Part shown: piece after piece, positions 9,301 to 18,707 of the stretch | Layout: each line of letters starts with the position of its first letter | Position numbering within the stretch: the first letter of the stretch is position 1 | Notes under the pieces: generated by a model | The model's database searches: none | Told to the model about the DNA's origin: nothing | What the model saw: only the letters and a program-made list of their open reading frames with translations | DNA from: Streptomyces phaeochromogenes | GTDB lineage: Bacteria > Actinomycetota > Actinomycetes > Streptomycetales > Streptomycetaceae | Assembly: GCF_001418655.1 (NCBI RefSeq) | Contig: NZ_LIQZ01000111.1 | Span: 1 to 64,000, forward strand | DNA length: 64,000 nt | Reading direction: 5' to 3' | Translations under genes and position numbers: made by a program

Positions 9301-10229
9301 GAGGTGGGCGCCTTGTTCGTGAGTCGGTAGAACAGCGCGGACGCGGTGCCGACGACCAGGGCCAGGATGATCGACAGGGCGGAGGCGTAGTTGAAGTTGC
9401 CCTGCTGGAAGGCCCAGTCGTAGATCGCCATGATCGGGGTGAAGTCGCGGGTGACCGTCTCCGGTGCCATGGACTTGAAGAGCATGGTGTCGCTGAAGAT
9501 CTGCAGCGTGCCGATGATGCTGAGCACGGTGGTGAGGACCAGGGAGCGGCGGACCAGCGGCACCTTGATCGACCAGGCGATCCGCCACTCGGAGGCCCCG
9601 TCGATGCGGGCGGCGTCGTACACGTTCGCGTCGACCGACCGCAGCGCCGAGTACACGATCAGCATGTTGAAGCCGATCCCGCTCCACGCCATCAGGTTGC
9701 CGATGGACACCCAGATGAGTTCGCCGCCGTAGAAGTTGGCGTCGATGCCGAAGAGGTCGAAGAAGGGGGTGAGCGGGCCGACGACCGGGCTGTAGAGGTA
9801 GATCCAGATCAGGGTCGCGACGATGCCCGGGATCATGTACGGGATCAGCAGCGGGATGCGGAACCGGTCGGCGACGCGTTGCGAGGCCGCGTCGAGGAGC
9901 AGTGCGAGACCGACGCTGGCGATCTGGATGACCGGGATGCTGATCACCGCGAAGAGGCCGACGCGGAGCATCGAGGCCCAGAAGCGGCCGTCGCCGAAGC
10001 CCTCGACGAAGTTGTCCAGGCCGACGAACTCGACGGTCTTCTCGCCGAATCCGAGCCCGGAGCCCTTCTCGCTGTAGAGGCTCTCCTTGAGCGCCATGAC
10101 GAGCGGGGTCACGGTGAACAGGAGGAACCCGAGGAAGAAGGGGACCGTGAACGAGGCGCCCTTGAGGGCCATGATCCGCCGCCATCCCAGGCGTGCGGCC
10201 CGGGACGGCGACTCGGTGACGGCTGCCAT
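9297..10229 (-). CDS. Carbohydrate ABC transporter permease, MalF type
   Basis: 310 residues, ATG at 10229, 3 bp after the stop of the binding-protein gene. Six membrane helices (for example FTVPFFLGFLLFTVTPLVMA) and the EAA loop DAARIDGASEWRIAW mark it as the MalF-type subunit of a CUT1 sugar importer. It is translationally coupled to the MalG gene by a 4-bp overlap. The substrate cannot be read from the permeases; the GH39 enzyme and the secreted protein of the locus suggest plant-derived oligosaccharides. Confidence 0.93.
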   Translation of the reverse strand: MAAVTESPSRAARLGWRRIMALKGASFTVPFFLGFLLFTVTPLVMALKESLYSEKGSGLGFGEKTVEFVGLDNFVEGFGDGRFWASMLRVGLFAVISIPVIQIASVGLALLLDAASQRVADRFRIPLLIPYMIPGIVATLIWIYLYSPVVGPLTPFFDLFGIDANFYGGELIWVSIGNLMAWSGIGFNMLIVYSALRSVDANVYDAARIDGASEWRIAWSIKVPLVRRSLVLTTVLSIIGTLQIFSDTMLFKSMAPETVTRDFTPIMAIYDWAFQQGNFNYASALSIILALVVGTASALFYRLTNKAPTS

Positions 10230-10232
10230 GGG

Positions 10233-11573
10233 TCAGCCCTCGACGTTGATGTTCTTGGACTTCAGGTCGTCGACCGTGAACTCCTGGAGGTGCTCAAGGG
10301 CCTGCTTCACCGTCATCTTCTTGGTGACGATCTTCGCCCACTGGTCCTGCAACTCGGCGAAGACACCTGTGTAGTTGGGGCCGACCGTCCAGTTGCTCTT
10401 CGCGTGGTCGACGGACTTGAGGATCACACCGCGGGCCTCGGACTTGTGGGTGCCGAAGAGCTTGTCGGTGACCACCGAGTCGACCCAGGGGGTGACGTCC
10501 TTGACGGCGCCCGGCCACTCGTACTGCTTGGTGTCCTTCTGGTAGGTGGAGTCGATGCCGGTCTTGTCGGTCTTCATCCACACCGCCGCCTCGACGGCCT
10601 CCTTGACGTGCTCGCAGCCCTTGGGGACGAGTACGCCGTTGTTGGCGCTGTAGGAGGGGGTGGTGAACTCCGTGGCGTCGGCGAACTGGGGCAGGTCGAT
10701 GGGCTGCCAGTCACCGAGGGACTTCTTGTAGTTCAGTTCGTAGTTCTGCAGCTGCCAGGTCTGGGTGGGCAGCGAGACCATCTTCCCGGAGTCGAAGTAG
10801 CTGATCAGGGCGGGCCGGTCCTGGTAGGTCTGGTTGGCGACCAGGCCGCCGTCGACCAGTTGCTGGACTGTGTCGGCGGCTTTGAGGGACTCGGGTGACA
10901 GGAAGTCGATCTTCCAGCTGTCGCCCTTCTGCTCGTACCAGGTGCCGCCCGCCTGCTGGACCAGGTTGACCAGCGTGGACGGGTCCTCGCCGGCCAGGTT
11001 CATGACGTACACGCCGTGCTTCTTGAGCTTCTTGCCCGCGGCGATCACGTCGTCCCAGGTCTTGGGTGCGTCGACGCCGTACTTGTCGTACACCGAGCGG
11101 TTGATCATCATGAAGGTCGGGTTGAAGCCGGTCGGGACGGCGTAGTAGGTGCCACCCGCCTGGACGCTGGGCAGGGCGGCCGGGTTGAACCGGTCGAGGT
11201 ACGGCTTGAGTTCCTTGTCGACGCTGCTCAGCAGGCCCTCGCCGACGAGGCTGGGCACCTCGCCGAAGTTCTGCACCAGGCAGGGCACGTCCTTCTTGGC
11301 GGCGACCGCGTTGCGCAGGTTCTGCGCCGTGCCCGGGTTGTCGGCCTGCTTGACGAACTTGAGCTTGATACCGGTGTGCGTGGCGTTGAACTTGGCCACC
11401 ACGGGGTCGACGTTCTTCGTCTCCGACCAGCTCCAGTACTCCAGCGTGACCGGCCCCTTCGACTGGTCCGAGGAGTCGTCGGAGCCGCCGCAGGCGGTCG
11501 CGGTGAGGGTGAGCACGGTGGCGAGCGCGGCGGCGGACAGGGTCGCGCGGTGCGGGACACGGGGCTGGGGCAT
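10233..11573 (-). CDS. Extracellular sugar-binding lipoprotein of ABC importer
   Basis: 446 residues. The ATG at 11573 is preceded by an AGGAG site; in-frame codons run further upstream but lack a site. The signal peptide ends in a lipobox (TATAC, Cys28), then a Gly/Ser/Asp linker. The mature part has the CUT1 binding-protein pattern (LEYWSWSETKNVDPVVAKFN, GKKLKKHGVYVMNLAGEDP, and a C-terminal VKQALEHLQEFTVDDL). It is the first gene of the importer operon and captures the oligosaccharide outside the membrane. A repressor palindrome sits 69 bp upstream. Confidence 0.93.
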   Translation of the reverse strand: MPQPRVPHRATLSAAALATVLTLTATACGGSDDSSDQSKGPVTLEYWSWSETKNVDPVVAKFNATHTGIKLKFVKQADNPGTAQNLRNAVAAKKDVPCLVQNFGEVPSLVGEGLLSSVDKELKPYLDRFNPAALPSVQAGGTYYAVPTGFNPTFMMINRSVYDKYGVDAPKTWDDVIAAGKKLKKHGVYVMNLAGEDPSTLVNLVQQAGGTWYEQKGDSWKIDFLSPESLKAADTVQQLVDGGLVANQTYQDRPALISYFDSGKMVSLPTQTWQLQNYELNYKKSLGDWQPIDLPQFADATEFTTPSYSANNGVLVPKGCEHVKEAVEAAVWMKTDKTGIDSTYQKDTKQYEWPGAVKDVTPWVDSVVTDKLFGTHKSEARGVILKSVDHAKSNWTVGPNYTGVFAELQDQWAKIVTKKMTVKQALEHLQEFTVDDLKSKNINVEG

Positions 11574-11641
11574 GGCGGCTCCTGAGGCGACTGGAACAGG
11601 GGGGACCGTCCGCCGCTCGGGTTCTGCCGTCCGAGGGCGCC

Positions 11642-11659
11642 ATAGAAATCGGTCTCTAT
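11642..11659. promoter_or_regulatory. Probable LacI operator, site 1
   Basis: ATAGAAATCGGTCTCTAT is an imperfect palindrome centred on CG, the usual LacI-family layout. It lies 69 bp before the binding-protein start. Related 18-mers occur at 11795-11812 and 15646-15663, and a weaker AACCGGT core follows at 11669-11675. Confidence 0.65.
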
Positions 11660-11794
11660 GGAAGCTAGAACCGGTCCCGGACGTCGGCAAGACATCGGGC
11701 AGAGAAAACTGGGGAACCGGGCCAACTCCCCCGTAATTGCACGGGATTTCGAACGAGTAGCCGGAAAATGGGGAGCTATCGGGCGGCCGGTTCT

Positions 11795-11812
11795 TTAGAG
11801 ACCGGTTGTCCA
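11795..11812. promoter_or_regulatory. Probable LacI operator, site 2
   Basis: TTAGAGACCGGTTGTCCA aligns with site 1 around a central CG and shares the AGA-A-YCGGT core. It lies between the end of the LacI gene and the importer operon, 153 bp from site 1, a distance that would allow looping. Confidence 0.5.
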
Positions 11813-11875
11813 GAGAAGCGCAAAGTCGGCGCAGAGGGGGAGCGGAGAGAGGAAGTCAGGGACAGGCAGGCGAAG

Positions 11876-12940
11876 TCAGTGCCCGGGGCGCCGTGTCGAG
11901 TCCCGCAGGACGATGTGCGTGCCGAGCACCAGGTGCTGGCTTCCCGGGAGTTCCTCGCGGTGCAGGGCCAGTCTGACGGCCGCGCGGCCCAGTTCCTCGT
12001 GCGGGACGTTGACGGTGGTGAGGGCCGGGAAGAGGTCCAGGGCCAGTGGCACGTCGTCGTAGCCGACGACGGACACGTCGTCGGGGACGCTCACGCGTGC
12101 TTCGCGCAGCGCCTGCAGCGCGCCCGCCGCGACCATGTCGGTGCCCGCGAACACCGCCGTGAACTCCGCTCCTGACGCGAGGAGTTGGCGGGCGCCCTGA
12201 TAGCCGTGCGAGCGGCTGAACGTGCCGTCCAGGATCAGCTTCGGGTCCGGGGCCAGCCCCAGCAGTTCGTGCGCGCGCCGGAAACCGCTGAGGCGCTGGT
12301 CGCTCGTGGACAAGCCCGGCACCCGGCCTAGGTAGGCGATGCGCTGGTGGCCCGAGGTGAGCAGATGGGTGGTCATCGCGAAGGCGCCGCCCTCGTTGTC
12401 GTACTCGACGACCGTGGCGGGCACCCCCGGGCCGAGCGGCGGCCTGCCGACGAGCACGAGCCGCGAACCCACCCGGTCCAGGGCGTGTGCGAAGTGCGTC
12501 ATACGGTCCTGGTAGGCCTTGTCCTCCCAGGCTCCGCCGACGACGATCACGGCGTCGGCCCGCTGTTCGCGCATGGTCTCGACGACGGCGAGGACGCGCT
12601 GCGGATCGCCGTGCGTGGTGCACAGCATGCAGAGCCTGCCCTCGGCGGACGCCTGCTCCTCCACACCGCGTGCGATGTGCGCGTAGAAGGGTCCTGTGAC
12701 GTCGTCGACGACGAACGCCACCGTCTTGTTGGTGGAGCCGCCGAGCGCGCGGGCGTGCGCGTTGACCACGTAGTCGAGCTCGCGCATCGCCTTGAGCACC
12801 CGGGCGCGGGTGCTCGCGGCGACCGGGTAGGTGCCGCCCAGGACCCGGGAGACGGTCGACGCGGAGACGCCGGCGCGCGCGGCGACGTCCCGGACCGTGG
12901 AGGCGTCATTGCCCATCACGGGCTCCGTCTTCTTGGCCAC
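11876..12940 (-). CDS. LacI-family transcriptional repressor of the sugar locus
   Basis: 354 residues from a GTG at 12940, preceded by GGGGAGGGGAG; an ATG 24 bp inside (MGNDAST) is an alternative. The N-terminal helix-turn-helix is VRDVAARAGVSASTVSRVLG and the hinge helix is NAHARALGGS. The effector domain is a periplasmic-binding-protein fold ending in VSVVGYDDVPLALDLFPALT, as in LacI/GalR proteins. It lies between the importer operon and the GH39 gene, 36 bp after GH39, so it is likely cotranscribed with GH39 and the dehydrogenase and autoregulated through the operator at 15646. The inducer is unknown. Confidence 0.92.
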   Translation of the reverse strand: MAKKTEPVMGNDASTVRDVAARAGVSASTVSRVLGGTYPVAASTRARVLKAMRELDYVVNAHARALGGSTNKTVAFVVDDVTGPFYAHIARGVEEQASAEGRLCMLCTTHGDPQRVLAVVETMREQRADAVIVVGGAWEDKAYQDRMTHFAHALDRVGSRLVLVGRPPLGPGVPATVVEYDNEGGAFAMTTHLLTSGHQRIAYLGRVPGLSTSDQRLSGFRRAHELLGLAPDPKLILDGTFSRSHGYQGARQLLASGAEFTAVFAGTDMVAAGALQALREARVSVPDDVSVVGYDDVPLALDLFPALTTVNVPHEELGRAAVRLALHREELPGSQHLVLGTHIVLRDSTRRPGH

Positions 12941-12976
12941 CGGTGGGCTCCCCTCCCCTGCTCTGTACCGGTCACC

Positions 12977-14608
12977 CTATGGGGTGGCCGGGTTCTCGTA
13001 CGCGCTGGTCGGGCCCCCGTCGTCCTGCCGTACGAGCACCACCGACCAGGGCGCGAGCTGCCGTTCGCAGGTCAGCTCGCCCGCCGCGTCGGCCCGTACG
13101 GTCTCCGTGCGCGGGGCCGTCCGCCGGAGGGCGGTGATGTCCTCGCGGGAGAGCGGGTCGGGTGCGCCGCGCTCGCGCCAGGCGGCGAGGGTGTCGCCGC
13201 CGGCCGCGCTGCCGGGTTCCAGGATCTCCACCGTGAAGGCGGCGTCGGCCGGGAGTCCGGTGAGACTCAGGGTGTACGGGACGTGGGTGCCCAGGGCCAG
13301 TGTCTGCTCGGCGACCGTGCGGTCCGGGGTCGAGAGGGGTACGGCGAGGGGCATCTCGGGCGGGTAGTGGTAGGTGAGGGCGGTGATCCGGCCGGTGGCC
13401 GCCTCCCGGGTGACGACCGTGCCCGGCTCGTGGACGAGGAGTTCGTCGCCGAGCGCGTGCAGGAACCGGTAGGCGTGGTACGTCGGCTTGGGTATGCCCT
13501 GCTGGTTGAGGAGTCCGAAGCCGCCGTGGAAGGCCGTGTCCCCGGCGCCCATCTCCTCGAAGACGTCCGTGAACGTCCAGTACGCGAGCGAGTCGACGAG
13601 GCCGATCGACTCCAGGTTGGCCCGGACGACGAAGGTCGCGGCCTGCGGATGGTCGTGGGTGTGGTCGCGGGAGGAGGGGGTCGAGCTCCACTCGGTGAGG
13701 TGGATCCCGGCGTCCGGGAACGGGCTCTTGCCGACGATGTCCCGGACCGTCGCGAGGTCCCTGCGGGTGGCGTCGGCGCCGCGTGTGTAGTGGGCGCCCT
13801 CGCCGTGGTCGTCGAGTGCCCAGTCCGTGGGGTACGGGTGGCAGGAGACGAAGTCGACGGGCAGCCGCTCGCGGGAGCAGTGGTCGAGGAAGTGCTCCAG
13901 CCAGACGGGCCGCCACTCCAGGGCGTCTAGGTTGTCTGCGGTGACCGTGACATGTCCGCTCTTGTCCTCGGTGTCGCCGTCGAAGCGGGCGTCCGGCACG
14001 AAGTTGCTGGTGGCCGGGCCACCGACGCGCAGGGCGGGGTCAATTGCCTTGAGGGCGTGGGCCGTTGCCGCGTACAGGTCGTAGTACTCGGTTCGGGTGC
14101 CGCGGAAGAACGGGTCGAGGTTGGGCTCGTTCCACACCTCGAAGTACCACTGGCGGACCTCGTCGATCCCGTACCGGGCGACCCAGTGGCGGACGGTCGC
14201 GGAGACCAGGCTCGCCCAGGCGACCAGGTCGGTGGGTGGGGAGCCGTGGGCACCCCACCAGAAGATGGTGGCCTTCTCGCGGGCCAGGTCGCCCGGGCTG
14301 AAGCCGAGTTCGACGAAGGGGCGGACGCCCGCGTCGAGGATCCGGTCGAACAGGTCGTCCACGTACTGGAAGTTGAGGACGGCCTGTCCGTCCTCGCCGA
14401 GCCGGTACACGAACATGTCGTCGTGGAAGAGGCCGTGGAAGCGTACGTACTTGAAGCCGCAGCCCTCCGCGACCTGGCGCAACTGCTCCTGCCAGGAGGC
14501 GCGCAGGCCCTCGGCCGCTCGGCCCGCGCCGGCGCACACGGACCAGAAGTGGTGCAGGGGCTCGCCCGCGGCGGCGGCGTCGGCCCGCGGGGTCAGGATC
14601 GAGGTCAT
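12977..14608 (-). CDS. GH39-family glycosidase (beta-xylosidase-like)
   Basis: 543 residues, ATG at 14608 overlapping the stop of the upstream dehydrogenase by 4 bp. The TIM-barrel motifs of GH39 are visible: YFEVWNEPNLDPFF with acid/base Glu161, and IHLTEWSST with nucleophile Glu306. The length is close to characterised GH39 xylosidases. There is no signal peptide, so it acts in the cytoplasm on imported oligosaccharides. GH39 also includes iduronidases and other specificities, so xylose release is a likely but unproven activity. Confidence 0.87.
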   Translation of the reverse strand: MTSILTPRADAAAAGEPLHHFWSVCAGAGRAAEGLRASWQEQLRQVAEGCGFKYVRFHGLFHDDMFVYRLGEDGQAVLNFQYVDDLFDRILDAGVRPFVELGFSPGDLAREKATIFWWGAHGSPPTDLVAWASLVSATVRHWVARYGIDEVRQWYFEVWNEPNLDPFFRGTRTEYYDLYAATAHALKAIDPALRVGGPATSNFVPDARFDGDTEDKSGHVTVTADNLDALEWRPVWLEHFLDHCSRERLPVDFVSCHPYPTDWALDDHGEGAHYTRGADATRRDLATVRDIVGKSPFPDAGIHLTEWSSTPSSRDHTHDHPQAATFVVRANLESIGLVDSLAYWTFTDVFEEMGAGDTAFHGGFGLLNQQGIPKPTYHAYRFLHALGDELLVHEPGTVVTREAATGRITALTYHYPPEMPLAVPLSTPDRTVAEQTLALGTHVPYTLSLTGLPADAAFTVEILEPGSAAGGDTLAAWRERGAPDPLSREDITALRRTAPRTETVRADAAGELTCERQLAPWSVVLVRQDDGGPTSAYENPATP

Positions 14609-15612
14609 GCGGTGCGCTCCAGTACGGCGTGGTCGATCGCGTGGGCCAACTCCCGTCCGGACAGCAGGCGTTCGGCCTCCTCCGTGACGGCGAGACCGAG
14701 CCGGGCCACCTCGTTGCCCTGCGAGCCCGCGAGGTGCGGGGTGATGAACGCGTTCGGCAGGTCGAAGAGCGGCGAGTCGGCGGGCAGCGGTTCCGGGTCG
14801 GTGACGTCGAGGATCGCACTGAGCCGGTTCGCGCGCAGCTCTTCGACGAGAGCGTCGTGGTCGAGGAGGGCGCCGCGGGCCGTGTTGACGAGCACGGAGC
14901 CCGTCGGCATCAGGGCGAGTTCGCGGCGGCCGATCAGGTGGTGCGTCTCGGGGGTCTGCGGGGCGTGGACGGTGACGATGTCGCTGGTGGCCAGCAGGTC
15001 GTCGAGCGGCAGCAGGGGTACGCCGAGGGCGGCGGCCTCCGTCGCGTCGACGTACGGGTCGGCGAGGGTCACCCGCAGGTCGAAGGGCCGCAGCAGTTCG
15101 ATGAGACGGCGGCCGATCCGGGAGGCTCCGACGACGCCCACGCGGCGGCCGAAGTTGCCGATGCCCGGCATGATCTCGCCGTAGGGAAAGGCGCGTTGGG
15201 CGCGCAGGCGGTCGCGCTGGGCGAAGAGGTCCTTGCCCGCCAGGAGGATCATGGCGAGCGTGTACTCGGCCACGGGGAGGGCGTTCGCGCCGGCCGCGGA
15301 GGAGACCGTGATGCCGCGTTCCCAGACCGCGGGCGAGGTGAGTCCCTTGACCGAGCCGGCCGCGTGGAGGATCGCCCGCAGCCGGGGTGCGGCGGCCAGG
15401 ACCGCCTCGTCGATGTGGGGGCAGCCCCAGCCGGTGATCAGGATCTCCGTGTCGGCGAGTGCCTCCCGGACGCGGGGGTCGGTGAAGTTCTCGGCCGTGA
15501 GAGTGGGATCGATTTCTACCGCGTTGCCCAGACGGGCCAGCACGTCCGGAGGGAAGATGTGGGGCACGTTCTCGGCTGTCATGGCGAAAAGTGCGGCGGG
15601 GCGTGGGCGCAA
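14605..15612 (-). CDS. D-isomer-specific 2-hydroxyacid dehydrogenase
   Basis: 335 residues from a TTG at 15612, with GGAAGG about 10 nt upstream; an ATG at 15582 would trim a conserved-looking first strand (PAALFAM). The NAD-binding loop is VGVVGASRIGRRLIELL, and the catalytic Arg, Glu and His are in NTARGALLD, DPEPLP and TPHLAGS. It reduces 2-keto acids or oxidises D-2-hydroxy acids with NAD(P). As first gene of the operon with GH39 and the repressor it may process a sugar acid from the imported glycan; that link is inference. Confidence 0.88.
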   Translation of the reverse strand: MRPRPAALFAMTAENVPHIFPPDVLARLGNAVEIDPTLTAENFTDPRVREALADTEILITGWGCPHIDEAVLAAAPRLRAILHAAGSVKGLTSPAVWERGITVSSAAGANALPVAEYTLAMILLAGKDLFAQRDRLRAQRAFPYGEIMPGIGNFGRRVGVVGASRIGRRLIELLRPFDLRVTLADPYVDATEAAALGVPLLPLDDLLATSDIVTVHAPQTPETHHLIGRRELALMPTGSVLVNTARGALLDHDALVEELRANRLSAILDVTDPEPLPADSPLFDLPNAFITPHLAGSQGNEVARLGLAVTEEAERLLSGRELAHAIDHAVLERTA

Positions 15613-15645
15613 GGTGGGGTGGCCTTCCGGATCGGTGACGCGTCT

Positions 15646-15663
15646 ATAGCAACCGGTCTCTAC
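15646..15663. promoter_or_regulatory. Probable LacI operator, site 3
   Basis: ATAGCAACCGGTCTCTAC shares 14 of 18 positions with site 1 (11642) and has the same CG centre. It lies 34 bp before the dehydrogenase start, so it would control the dehydrogenase-GH39-repressor operon. Confidence 0.65.
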
Positions 15664-15696
15664 GGTAGGTCTCGCGGAGCGAGAGGGTCAATGGAC

Positions 15697-15740
15697 GGGG
15701 CCCGACGGTGAGTGGGTGGGGTCCCGACGGTGATGGGTGG
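15697..15740. repeat. Tandem pair of about 21 bp between operons
   Basis: GGGGCCCGACGGTGAGTGGGT is followed by GGGGTCCCGACGGTGATGGG, an imperfect direct repeat. It adjoins the intergenic repeat at 15743. No function is apparent. Confidence 0.6.
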
Positions 15741-15742
15741 GT

Positions 15743-15783
15743 GCGGGTTGGCTGTGGCTGGGCGCGCAGTTCCCCACGCCCCT
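15743..15783 (-). repeat. Streptomyces intergenic repeat, short form, inverted
   Basis: On the minus strand this reads AGGGGCGTGGGGAACTGCGC, then GCCCAGCCACAGCCAACCCGC, nearly identical to the copy at 3683-3723. It lies between divergent operons, unlike the other two copies, which abut stop codons. Confidence 0.7.
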
Positions 15784-15805
15784 GGGGTGGGACAGGGGCG
15801 GGTAG

Positions 15806-17104
<1,299 letters not shown>

Positions 17105-17178
17105 CGGACGGGGGACGGACGGCTCGATCCCCACTCTGCCCACTGTGAGCGGCAGGGACTTTGTACAGCCCCTTTCCT

Positions 17179-17192
17179 AACCCCTTGTCGAA
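17179..17192. promoter_or_regulatory. Shared regulatory element upstream of ROK gene
   Basis: AACCCCTTGTCGAA lies 83 bp before the ROK start. The same 14-mer with one change (AACCCCTTGCCGAA) occurs at 18618-18631 upstream of the importer. It is a candidate binding site for the ROK regulator. Confidence 0.5.
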
Positions 17193-17274
17193 AGTCCTCG
17201 GGCGGTCATAGCCTTGCGCCGCGCCGGGGCCGTCGGGCCGCCATGGCCTGGAGGGACCGAGGGGGCACATTCTG

Positions 17275-18540
17275 GTGAAGCGCACATCACGCGACATCCG
17301 CACCGCGAACCGCTATGGGGTGCTGCGCCAGATCATCGCCCATTCGCCCACGTCCCGCCAAGAACTGGCCGCCGCCACCGGGCTGAGCCTCGCCACGATC
17401 GCCACACTGGTCGGGGAGCTGCTCGACCTGGGGATGCTGACGGAGGTCGGCTTCGAGGACTCCGCGGGTGGCCGCCCGCGGGGTCTCGTGGCCGTCAACG
17501 CGTCGGGGGGCGCGTTGATCGGCGTCGACATCGCGGAGACGTACGTCCGGGTCGAGCTGTTCGATCTGGCGCTGGGCGTGCTGGCCCGTGCCGACGAGGC
17601 CATGCGACCTGGTGAGATCCGTCCGGAGCAGGTCGTCGGGCATGTCGCCTCGGCCGTCGGCTCGGTGGTCGCGCAGGCCGGTATCGAGGGCGCCCGGGTG
17701 CTCGGGGTCGGGGTCAGTGTGCCGGGCCAGGTGGACCGGGAGGCCGGGGTCTCGGAGTACGCGCCGAACTGGGACTGGCACGACGTGCCGTTGCTCGACC
17801 TGCTCGCCGAGCACATCGCGTATCCGCTGTATCTGGACAATCCACTGCGCGCCTGCGCGGTCGCCGAGCTGTGGTTCGGGGCGGCGCGCGGGCGCGGGGA
17901 CGCCGTGGTGGTGAACCTCGGGACGGGCGTCGGTGCCGGACTCGTGCTGGGCGGCGGGCTGCACCGGGGGGTGAGCAACAGCGCCGGCGAGTGGGGGCAC
18001 ACCACGCTCGTGCTGGACGGGCGGCCGTGCCACTGCGGCAACCACGGGTGCGTGGAGACGTATGTCGGGGCGCCCGGGATCATGCTGAACCTGCGGGAGT
18101 TGAGCCCCGGCAGCACGCTTCTGCATCCCGAGGACCAGACCGCGACGATCAACGCGCTCGCCCGCGGGGTCGCCGAGCGGGACCCGGTGGCGACCAAGGT
18201 GGTCCAGGGCACCGCGCGCTATCTCGGCGCCGCCATCGCCGACCTGGTGAACCTCCTCAACCCCGAGGTGGTCGTGCTGAGCAGCTGGGTCGCGGCCACG
18301 CTCGGCGAGCCGCTGCTGTACGAGGTCCGCGAGGCCGTGGCCCGGCACGCCCTGAGACGGCCGCTGGCCAGTACCGAGATCGTCCTCTCCCCCATTCCGA
18401 CGGACCCGGTGTGCCTGGGCGCGGCGACGTTCGCGCTGGAGGGTGCCCTCAGCTCGGTGGGACTGAGACCCGCGGGCGGCAGGACCGCCGCGCCGCGTCG
18501 CGCCTCCGCCGCCAAGAGCCGTACAGCGCCGTCTTCTTGA
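17275..18540 (+). CDS. ROK-family transcriptional regulator
   Basis: 421 residues, GTG start. The N-terminal winged helix is about residues 10-65 (TSRQELAAATGLSLATIATL). It is followed by a ROK sugar-kinase-like domain with GVDIAETYVRVELFD, the phosphate loop NLGTGVGAGLVLGGG and the zinc site CHCGNHGCVETYVG. These proteins usually act as sugar-responsive repressors. The neighbouring importer and beta-galactosidase and the shared upstream 14-mer point to control of that operon and itself. The C-terminus after about residue 400 is a basic low-complexity tail ending in a stop-spanning duplication. Confidence 0.9.
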   Translation: MKRTSRDIRTANRYGVLRQIIAHSPTSRQELAAATGLSLATIATLVGELLDLGMLTEVGFEDSAGGRPRGLVAVNASGGALIGVDIAETYVRVELFDLALGVLARADEAMRPGEIRPEQVVGHVASAVGSVVAQAGIEGARVLGVGVSVPGQVDREAGVSEYAPNWDWHDVPLLDLLAEHIAYPLYLDNPLRACAVAELWFGAARGRGDAVVVNLGTGVGAGLVLGGGLHRGVSNSAGEWGHTTLVLDGRPCHCGNHGCVETYVGAPGIMLNLRELSPGSTLLHPEDQTATINALARGVAERDPVATKVVQGTARYLGAAIADLVNLLNPEVVVLSSWVAATLGEPLLYEVREAVARHALRRPLASTEIVLSPIPTDPVCLGAATFALEGALSSVGLRPAGGRTAAPRRASAAKSRTAPSS

Positions 18541-18554
18541 TGCCGTCTTCTTGA
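18528..18554 (+). repeat. 14-bp duplication over the ROK stop codon
   Basis: GCCGTCTTCTTGA occurs at 18528-18540 and 18542-18554, separated by one T. The first copy ends with the TGA stop of the ROK gene. Confidence 0.8.
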
Positions 18555-18617
18555 CGTCGACGCCCCGCCATGTCCGGTATCCCGGACGATGCACAACGCT
18601 TCGAACAGACTTCGTCC

Positions 18618-18631
18618 AACCCCTTGCCGAA
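18618..18631. promoter_or_regulatory. Shared regulatory element upstream of importer operon
   Basis: AACCCCTTGCCGAA lies 77 bp before the binding-protein start and repeats the element at 17179. It is followed by TTAGCCGAAGGTTAA, so GCCGAAGNNTTA-like half sites are doubled here. Confidence 0.5.
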
Positions 18632-18707
18632 GTATTAGCCGAAGGTTAACGTCCCGCCACCGCACAGCGATTTCGAGCCGCAGCCGTACTCGAGACAAGG
18701 ACGTCAA

